Shown piece by piece: positions 56,171 through 64,000 of a stretch of 64,000 bases of DNA (positions within the stretch are counted from its first letter, which is position 1; the number at the start of each line of letters is the position of its first letter). The notes below the pieces were generated by a model. That model was given only the letters and a program-made list of their open reading frames with translations. It ran no database searches and was not told the origin of the DNA. A program made the position numbers and the translations under genes. Source of the DNA: Allomyces macrogynus ATCC 38327 (lineage: Eukaryota > Blastocladiomycota > Blastocladiomycetes > Blastocladiales > Blastocladiaceae); contig GG745374.1 in assembly GCA_000151295.1 (NCBI GenBank), forward strand, positions 105,434 through 169,433. The letters are read 5' to 3'.

Positions 56171-56706
56171 ATGTCGTACGCCGCCCAATCGCAGTCGCAG
56201 TCGCAGTACCAGGCCGGCCACAACGGCGCGCAGTACCAGGGCCAGAGTCAGTACAAGTCGGGTGACGGCGGTGTGCAGTACCAAGGCCAGAGCCAGTCGC
56301 AGTGGGGTTCCGGCGACGCCGGGTACCAGGCGCAGAGTCAGGGGCAGTACCAGTCAGGCCACACCGGCCATAACTCGGTGGATCAGTTCCAGGCGCAGGT
56401 ACGCACGCGTCGCGTCGCTTTTCTCTCTTCACCCATACGCGATCGCCGATGCTCACCATCCACTATTCCACGACGCGTTTCTAGTCCCAGGTGCAGTACA
56501 ACCAGGGCGGCGACGCTTTCCAGTCGCATGCTCAGTCGCAGTCGCAGTGGGGCCACAGCGGTGATGCGTTCCAGTCGCAGGCTCGGTCGCAGACTCAGTA
56601 CGACCATGGTCACGGCGGCGACGCCTTCCAGTCGCAGGCTCAATCGCAGACGCAGTACGACCACGGTGGCGACGCTTTCCAGGCCCAGTCGCAGAGCCAG
56701 TCGTAG
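56171..56706 (+). CDS. Gln/Ser/Gly-rich repeat protein
   Basis: Exons 56171-56398 and 56485-56706 with an 86-nt intron; 149 residues to a TAG at 56704-56706. The sequence is almost wholly repeats built from QSQSQW, GGDAFQSQAQSQTQYDHG and related units, with no charged core or hydrophobic segment. Such compositions resemble prion-like or adhesive low-complexity proteins, but no function can be assigned. After the TAG the same frame continues W-N-A-D-G-G-Y-K-A-Q and ends at 56787 in another TAG with the same composition, so the first stop may be a recent CAG to TAG change in a QSQW repeat. Confidence 0.65.
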
Positions 56707-56787
56707 TGGAACGCTGATGGCGGTTACAAGGCGCAGCACCAGGACCAGTCGCAGGTGTTTGACCACAGCCACGGCGGGTGCTTCTAG

Positions 56788-57415
56788 GCCTCGTCATTAC
56801 GACGCGCAGTGCAATCGTGGAGGCTGTGCAAGGTCGATGAGGAGACCGAGCATTGTTGTAAAGTGTTTTGTTGGTGAGGGCCGAGGTCCTCCACCGGAAG
56901 GGTTCGTATTTGTACATATTTCATTCCAATGAAGTCGCATATCGCAGTTCAGCATCGTCTCGTTTGGCTCAGGTTTGACAGCCTCAAAGCTGATCCTTTC
57001 TGTATTGCAGCATCTGATTGCCCGGCGAGATATTCCGCGCCATGCAGTGTACTGAAGTTTCAGAACCCGCTCGCCGCGCTGCCTCGATCCGCCGGCGCGA
57101 CGAACGAGCGGTCAGGTATGCCAGTCGCTCGCTGTGTGATCGCTGTTTGATCCTCGTTTGATCCAAAAGAATCGGCGCATTTGCTCGCGCCCGGTTGAGC
57201 GAGACTGGTGAGCAGAACGAGCGAGGTTGTACAGGGACTAGTTGAAGAAGGTCGAGTTTCTCCACCTGAAGGAGGTGCGTCACTAAAATCTTTGCAGTGA
57301 GGTCGCAATTCGCTGCTCAGCATCGTCTCTCTGCTCGCGATGCGAGTGTTCTCCGCCATACAGGCCGATAGCCCCGCGCCATCGCGACAACCCTCAAGCA
57401 TATCCAATACGAGCA
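56788..57415. other. Intergenic between the repeat protein and zinc-finger genes
   Basis: No gene recognised. Confidence 0.5.
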
Positions 57416-58598
57416 TCAGCTCTCATTTGTCCTTGCTGGTCCCCTCTCCCGCCCCCTACTACTCTCCGCCACTGGCATTGATGCACCCGACACGGGTGCG
57501 ACCCCTCGCCCAAACCCCATCCCAATCAACCGATCGAGCAAAGCGTCCTTGGCCGCCTGCAGCCCCTGAAGTTCGCGCACGACCGCATCCAGCTCAGCCT
57601 GGTGCACGGCACGCCGCTGCTTTTCGTACTGGTACCTCCCCCTCAGCGCGGCCACTTTGGCCGCCAAATCCGGCAGTGCCGCGAGTGCTGCATCCTCGGT
57701 CTCTTCGTCGCTCGGTTCGTCCTCTTCGGATGCGGTCGCATCACCGTCGTCAATGACGTGCGCGGACCGTGCGGTCGCGCGGCGCGACGAGGACCGGAGC
57801 CGCTTGGACGCGCGCGTCGTGGAGGATGTGGAGTTCGGGTCCGGGGCGGCGGGTTTCGGCAAGACGGGCGGCAGGTCGCGCCATTCGCCGTCGATCAGCT
57901 GGTGCTCAGCGTGGTGCACCTTGATGTGCTTGGAGAGTGCGTCGGAGCGAGGGAACGACCGGTCGCATTCGGGGATCGGGCAGTCGAAGGGCTTTTCGCC
58001 CGTGTGGCCGCGCCTACACGACGTCGATGGCTCTCGTGAGCGACCACCGCCCACAGCGGCCACACCTGCCGCTCGCGAAAACGTACATGTGCACAATCAA
58101 GCTGAACCGTGACGCCTGTGACATGCCCTTGCGCGTGCACCCGGCCCACTCGCACATGTACTCGCCCTTCTTGTACCCGATATGCGAGTCGAGCAAATGT
58201 TGCACGAGCGGTGCCATGTCGTCGAATTTCAGGCCGCATCCGCGCCACTGGCAGATAAAGTCGGCACCCACACGCGCCGGCGCGGGGGGCATGGAGGCAT
58301 CGTCGCCGTTGTGAATGGCCCGTGCCGCGGGAGCCGGTGGGGACGAAATGTGGCCGCTGCCCGTCATGGCATCGTCGTCCTCGGTGTCGTAGTCGTGCGC
58401 GGTGGTGATCGCGGAAGCGGAAGCGGGCGCCCGCGCGCTACTGCTGCCGCCGCCGGCGTGCTCGTTGTCGGTCATGTGTGCATCGTCGTTCGCGGTCATC
58501 GTCGTGGTCGTTGGAGGAGGGCCCAGTGGTGGGGCCGGTCGCGGCGGCGGGACGCCCGGCGCGTAGACGCCCGGCGGCAGCGCCGGTTGCCAGTTCAT
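57416..58598 (-). CDS. C2H2 zinc-finger protein, three fingers
   Basis: Exons 58598-58087 and 58013-57416, 369 residues, 73-nt intron splitting finger 2. Finger 1 CQWRGCGLKF...QHLLDSH and finger 2 CEWAGCTRKG...VHMRGH are joined by a long loop. The linker TGEKPF leads to finger 3 CPIPECDRSFPRSDALSKHI. This CxW-type pair followed by a TGEKPF finger resembles fungal Iec1/INO80-associated zinc-finger proteins; that assignment is tentative. The N-terminus is Pro/Ala/Thr-rich and disordered. The C-terminus has an acidic segment (SEEDEPSDEETED) and a predicted coiled coil (AKVAALRGRYQYEKQRRAVH). Probably nuclear. Confidence 0.85.
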
Positions 58599-58885
58599 GT
58601 TGGCCGCTTGAACGTCGAGTTGCAGCGGGTGTTCGTGAGCGCTGAGGTGGATTGGATTGCGTCGTGGAATGAATGGTTCTGATCAGTGGAAGTCGCAGCG
58701 GTCCCAGTGGTGGCGACCGACAGATTTGGTGGTCGCGTTTTGCCTCGCGACGGTGCAGGTGCGCTCACCTGATGCTGTCAACACACTTCTCACCGCACGC
58801 GTGTCGGCTGTGATCACTATCGTTCTTGCCGAGCTGGACCGACATTCGTGAGCTCGCGGAGCCGACAAGTATCAGCAACCCCATC
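58599..58885. other. Short divergent promoter, zinc-finger (-) and SPB4 (+)
   Basis: Under 300 bp shared by two divergently transcribed genes. Confidence 0.5.
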
Positions 58886-61289
58886 ATGAACACAGCACTA
58901 CCGCTGCCCGCTGCCGGCAGCTGGCGCAATGCCACGCCCGCGCTCTCGCCGCTCGTGTATGGATCCCAGACCGCCAACAACTCCAACCAGCGATTGCTTG
59001 CCAATCCAGAACTGACCAGAAAGTGCCCACGCACGCATGCGCGCGCGCATTTATTGATCCAGAATTGACGTGGTCGAGGGGCTCGGGTTCACGCAAATGA
59101 CGCCAGTGCAGTCGCAAACGATCCCATTATTCTTGAAATCCAAGGACGTTGTCGTCGAGGCGATTACGGGTTCAGGCAAGACGCTCGCGTTTGTGATCCC
59201 CGTGATCGAAATGATGCTGCGCAAAATGAAGTCGGAGCCGCTGCGCAAGAACCAGATTGGCGCGATTATCATTAGTCCAACACGGTACCAACGCCTGATC
59301 ATCAAGTTGTGTGCACGGAAGAGGATCTGACGTTTGCATTGGGTGGACAGGGAGCTCGCGATCCAAATCTACTCGGTCCTGCGCCAATTCTTCCCTGACT
59401 CGCCAACCAACTACCGCCCACACGGCACCGGCCCGGACGCTGACGCTGACGCGAACGGCAACGCCGACATGGACGCTGCACCCTCAGCTACAACCGACGC
59501 TGCCTCGTCGGAGCTCGCGCCCAAAAAGAAGAAATCGCAGCTCACGCACGCCCTCTTTGTCGGTGGCGCGACCTCGACCCTGGAAGACGATCTCGCGCAC
59601 TTCAAGCAGTACGGCGCGCACATTGTCGTGGCGACGCCCGGGCGACTCGAAGAAGTCTTGAAACGCGGCATCGGCCACCGCACGGCGGGCGCGTCCGCAA
59701 ACGCGGCTCTCGTAAACGTCAAGGAATGCGACGCAGTGATTCTCGACGAGGCCGACCGGTTGCTCGATCTTGGATTCAAGCAGGCGCTCGCCAACATTTT
59801 GGGCTACCTGCCGAAACAGCGGCGCACGGGCCTGTTTTCCGCCACCATGACCGACGCGCTCGGCGAGCTCGTGCGGACCGGTCTGCGCAACCCTGTGCGG
59901 ATCGCCGTCAAGGTCGAGCACGCCGCGTCGGGCGCCGTCTGGCGCACGCCGCAGTCGCTGGATATCGGCGCGGTGGTGGTGACGGAAGCGACGAAGGTCG
60001 CGTGGCTGCTCGCGTGCGTGCGCCGGTGGGGCCAAGGGCGGAAAGTGATTGTCTACATGGCCACGTGCAAGCAGGTCGAGTATTGGTACAAGGCGCTCGC
60101 GACGATCGCCGCCGCCAAGGACCTGCCGTGGCACTCGCTGCACGGACAGCAGACGGCCAAGCGCCGCGCCGCCGTGTTCCAGGCGTTCGCCGACCCGAAT
60201 ACCGACCATGCGGTCTTGATCACGACGGACGTGGCCGCGCGTGGGCTCGATATTCCGAACGTTGATCTCGTCATTCAGTACGACCCGCCGACTGACCCGA
60301 AAATGTTTGCGCACCGGTGTGGCCGTGCCGGGCGTGCGGGCCGCGCGGGGAAGGCCGTCGTGTTCTTGACCGAGAACGAGGACGCGTACGTCGAGTTCAT
60401 GCACGTGCGCAAGGTGAACGTGCAGCCCGTGACCGACTGGGCGTGGGGCGAGCCGGGTACCGCGGCGGCGCGCAAGACCAAGGCCAAAGACAAGTCCAAG
60501 GACGCATTTGCCGTGTCCGACCAGGACGCGCTGCACGCCGAACTCGTGGCCTCGATCCAGGGCGACCGCGACTTGCTCGACAAGTCGATCTTGGCGTTCA
60601 CATCTTACGTGCGGTCGTATACGGCGCACGAACTGTCCTACATTTTCCAGCTCAAGAAGCTCGACTTGGTCGCGCTCGTGCGGCAGTTTGCGCTCGTCAA
60701 AGTGCCGAACATGCCGGAAATCAAGCGCAACCCGGAGGTCGTTGAGCAGCTCGCGCAGTACGAGGCCGCGCTCGCGATTGATGCGAGCACGATCGCGTAC
60801 AAGGACAAGGTACGCGAAAAGGCGCGGCTTGACCGGATCGCCAAGAAGGCCGAGGAGGCGGCCTTGGCCGCAGCAACGGCGGCCGCAGACAAGAAAAAGC
60901 GCGACAAGAAGAAGCGGTCGCTCGCCGAGGCCTGGTCAGAGCAGAAGGAAAAGAAGCAGAAGCGGCTCGAGCGCCGCGAGAAGAAGGATAAGCGCAAGGC
61001 CGCAATCGAGCAGCTCAAGGCACAGGGCAAGGAGTTTTTCACGGCCAAGGGCAAAAAGCACGCGGCAGCCGCGTCAAGTGCGGCGGCCACGGCGGCGGGC
61101 AAGGACCCGGGTTCGGATAGCAGCGATAGCGATAGCGACGTCGACATGGCCGACGACTACGCCGAGTTGCAGCGGGAAAAGCGCGCGCAGCGCAAGACCA
61201 AGCAGCAAAAGAAGGGCGGCGGGCCCATGACCATGTCGTTTGATTTTGCCGCGGCGGAGTCGTCGGACGATAGTGACGACTCGTCTTGA
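58886..61289 (+). CDS. SPB4: DEAD-box ATP-dependent RNA helicase SPB4 (DDX55)
   Basis: Exons 58886-58956, 59063-59284 and 59351-61289; 743 residues; introns 106 and 66 nt. Spb4 acts on pre-60S ribosomes during 25S rRNA maturation. Motifs in order: Q motif [25 protein letters not shown], Ia SPTRELAIQ (joined across intron 2), Ib [26 protein letters not shown] and [29 protein letters not shown]. The C-terminal part has the Spb4/DDX55 signature VPNMPEIKR, then a [10 protein letters not shown] helix, a Lys/Ala coiled coil and an acidic Ser/Asp end. A Lys-rich insertion follows motif Ia. The first exon supplies [13 protein letters not shown], as in the family. Confidence 0.92.
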
Positions 61290-62571
61290 TTTTTTGAACT
61301 GTCAGTGGAGTGTGAAATTTGTATGTTTCTGGGCGATCGCGACTTTGCACGTACTTTTTGGCTCAGTGCGATGAAACACAACTCCGTGTGCACCATGAGT
61401 GTCGCGTTTGCTCGACCCATTCAATCGTAGAGACTCTTGGACGAATCGCGCTTGTCAATGTCAACCCTTCTCCCAGTTCGCCTCCTCCGTTTGCCTCTTC
61501 CGCGTTGTTTGGCCGCACACACGTCTCACATTTTGCACCAGCCCAACGTCCCCGGCCCACCTCCCCTTGTCCGCTTGGCGTCATCATGAATATGAATTCA
61601 TGATGACGCGAATTCATGATGACGCCAAGCGGACAAGGGGAGGTGGGCCGGGGACGTTGGGCTGGTGCAAAATGTGAGACGTGGACGGCCAAAATGGAGG
61701 AGGCACAAGATTGGGAAATGAGGTTGATTTGTGAAAGTAATGGTCCTGTGCAGATTCGCCTTGCCACGCAACGACATGCACGTAGAAGACGGTGATATTT
61801 TCGAAACCACGAAATCAAAGAGTGACGGGCAAAGCAAAAACAGGAGAAGAGAACGAAAGGAGCGCTCGGACGCGCTCAGGCGAGAGGGTCGAGGACGACT
61901 GGAGGAGTGAAGGGCCTGGTCGAGCAACAGTATACACAGCGAAACCACCATCAGCTCGGCCAACAACACAAACTGACACGTCGACGAAACCGCCAATTAG
62001 TCCACTTGCGTCGACATGCTCACGGTGAGGATGGGCGCATCCAATTGCCACCACATCGCTGATTCTGAGGATGAGGTCTGACTCGGCTTATTCTTCGAGG
62101 TGATCCAAGGGAGATCCCATTCTGAGTGTGCAGACCTGAGCCTCCGTTCGAGTATACCAGGCTGCTGAGCGAGCGAATGGCCAAAGTGAAAGTCATCCGT
62201 GGTCGAATGATATCTGTTTTTGTGCGTTCATGCAAGGGTCGCCGGCTGTTGTTGAGAGTCGCATTGTTTGACAAATGCGAAGGTCTTGGAGAGACTCGCT
62301 GGAGTGACATGATCGAAGTGACATGGTCGAGACTTCAAGTCTGGAAGCAGTTGCAGCTTTGCTGATCGGCTCTGGCTGAAGCCGTTTATCACCCCAACTT
62401 GCAGCAACCCATAGTAGCCGAACGACGCCCGCAAGCCCATGTTGTGATCGTGCTTCTCGTGCCACCATTATGTCACCAACCGAAACCCACAAGCTCAGCT
62501 GTCACTCTCGCTACATCAGCCCGGCCTATCTCGATCGTCTCAGCGCTGTGACCGAATCGATGTGTTCCTGA
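61290..62571. other. Intergenic downstream of SPB4
   Basis: Apart from the inverted repeat, nothing is recognised. Open frames at 62.1-62.4 kb are short and domain-free. Confidence 0.5.
61521..61682. repeat. Perfect 71-bp inverted repeat with 20-nt loop
   Basis: 61521-61591 is the exact reverse complement of 61612-61682. The loop (61592-61611) holds a second copy of ATTCATGATGACGC, so the inner stem can form in two registers. Flanks outside the arms do not match. The arms encode no recognised product. Confidence 0.97.
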
Positions 62572-63514
62572 TTGCCTGCTGGTCAAGTCTGCGTGCATGC
62601 TGTGGTGCGGCCGTCAGAGCTGCAGCCGACCCAGGACCAGTTGGAAAAGCGGCCGCAGTTGCGCTTTGTCGAGACCGAGGTGACGGTGTGGTTCAGCAAC
62701 GCGTTGAGTAACAAGGTCTTTGATGTGAAAGGGACCATTTCGTACCGTGAAAGTGGCCTGGGGCCAGACCGCCTGTCGTACCCGTTCTCCATGCAACTGA
62801 AAGCTCCACCCCCGAGTCTTCATTCATTCCGTCGGACCCGCCCATTCCGCGCCCGGCTGTTGCGGCCACGGTCGTGGTCGCAGTGGACGAGTCGGATCCC
62901 GAACAGAAAGTGTCTGACATGGAAGTGAAATTTGGCCTGGCCAAGTCTGAAGTGATCGATTCACTGCGCACGCCCACCGTCGCTCGGCGTCCTTCATTAT
63001 CTGCACGACGTCAATGCGGGTGGCTGTGCATTCCGGGTCCGCAGCACTGACACGCAGTTGTACGTCGCGCATGATGCTGATGCGCAGCTCTCTGTTCTTT
63101 AAGGCCCTTTTTTCGGGCGATTGGACTGAAACACAGTCTACGGACCCAATCTCGTTCACGTCGTGGAACGCGCCTGCTGTTGCGCTCGCTTTTGTGCATA
63201 TTTACTCGGTTTGGACACCTGGCCAGCCGACGTTGCCTGAGGACGTGCCCGCCAACCTCGTCGATGATTTCACGTGCGACCCCGAGTTGCTCGACGAAGA
63301 CGCATAGCGCCATTTGTTCAAGCTCACGCTATTCCTTGAACTCAAGCCGCTGGCACGCGCCGTCAGCCGCAATCTCGCGGCCCTGCTCGACGATCAGCTC
63401 CGGGAAATGTCTGAAGAGGTGGACGTGCAACCAACCAAGGCCATGGGGCAGGCGCCGGCGAGGAAGCGGCGCCGCACCAAGACGGAGACGGATGACGTGG
63501 CAAGCTCATCGTAG
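62572..63514 (+). pseudogene. BTB-like protein pseudogene 2
   Basis: The BTB part reads SRMMLMRSSLFFKALFSGDW, TSWNAPAVALAFVHIYSVW and DVPANLVDDFTCDPELLDED, then an in-frame TAG at 63305-63307 exactly where the paralogues have the Trp of QWRAF, TWRNM and AWREV. After the stop, HLFKLTLFLELKPLARAVSR and a basic tail continue in frame to 63514. Upstream, 62572-62928 carries part of the N-terminal domain (VTVWFSNALS, FDVKGTISYRE) in another frame, and a second frame break lies near 63060. The copy is most likely dead. Confidence 0.75.
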
Positions 63515-64000
63515 TGGGCCGAAGTTGCAAAGTAAGCTTGTCTGCGTTGGAACGATGTGGCTGGCCCGCGCCGATTTTCGCTCGTCTTTTTTTCGTTGTC
63601 GTTTTCATTGCTGTGTCATGAAGGGTCATTGTCGGTGGTGTTTGGAGAAGATAAACAGTCCAGCTCTTCCTAATGATGCGCTTTTGGTATTGGGCGTCTC
63701 TCCTCATCATCACACGCCTCCGAGAATCGAGCATTCTCGTGGTGGAGAGATCGTTGCTGGTCCGGACAGAGAGGTTCGCGAGGGCTAACCTTCAATAGAA
63801 TCCGTGCAAGGACTGGCGGAATGCATGAACCAAAAGAGTACCTGCTCGACAATTCACTTTGTGAATCTTGGATGCCTGTCGGCCGTTGCGTCTGTATTGC
63901 CTCACTTGTATTTCCTGATGCATTGATTCAATCTTGTGCGCAACTGAGATTGGTGCTCTGCGCGCAGCTCAACCGTTTCGGTTCAGAGCCGGACATCAAG
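63515..64000. other. Right edge, no gene seen
   Basis: No conserved frame or RNA gene is recognised before the window ends. Confidence 0.45.

Noticed and set aside
1..64000. CRISPR arrays, operons or bacterial signals
   Set aside because: None seen. Gene structure is eukaryotic with spliceosomal introns throughout.

Overview
The window looks like nuclear DNA of a GC-rich fungus. Most genes have several short introns (mostly 62-81 nt) with GTGCGT or GTACGT donors, a CTGAC/TTGAC-type branch site and a TAG or CAG acceptor. The gene set is eukaryotic and fungal: MSH6 with a PCNA-binding box, TVP18, SPB4, RIX1/PELP1, the complex III subunit QCR8, COA6, mitochondrial NAD-isocitrate dehydrogenase and the GGTase-I beta subunit. 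Copia, DIRS-like and pogo-like elements are also present. An early-diverging zoosporic fungus such as a blastocladiomycete would fit, but that placement is inference.

Layout. 1-5.4 kb holds decayed mobile DNA: a Copia polyprotein running off the left edge, a DIRS-like reverse transcriptase fragment and an internally deleted pogo-like element. 6.2-10 kb is a DENN-DUF547 fusion gene. 10.7-13.9 kb has a dead and a live copy of one MFS transporter. 14.9-18.7 kb is MSH6. 19-24 kb is a second block of CpG-poor mobile DNA with a fuller pogo-like transposase. 24.8 kb carries a small secreted protein. 25.8-34.9 kb is a run of housekeeping genes: GGTase-I beta, Yippee, tRNA-Pro, QCR8, a TMEM14 protein and a secreted metallophosphoesterase. 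35.2-40.6 kb is a cluster of intact and broken copies of a cysteine-rich, probably secreted family related to the 24.8 kb gene. 41-45 kb has IDH, a DEK_C-SWIB-SWIB protein and COA6. 45-64 kb mixes four BTB-like paralogues (two broken) with TVP18, RIX1/PELP1, a Gln/Ser-rich repeat protein, a C2H2 zinc-finger protein and SPB4, followed by a perfect 71-bp inverted repeat.

Functional themes are mitochondrial respiration (QCR8, COA6, IDH), ribosome biogenesis (RIX1/PELP1, SPB4), membrane traffic and prenylation (DENN, TVP18, GGTase-I) and chromatin or DNA maintenance (MSH6, SWIB, zinc finger). Two families, the Cys-rich secreted proteins and the BTB-like proteins, appear to be duplicating and decaying locally. 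Exon structures were worked out by eye from splice signals and reading-frame closure. For most multi-exon genes the exon lengths sum to a whole number of codons, which supports the models.
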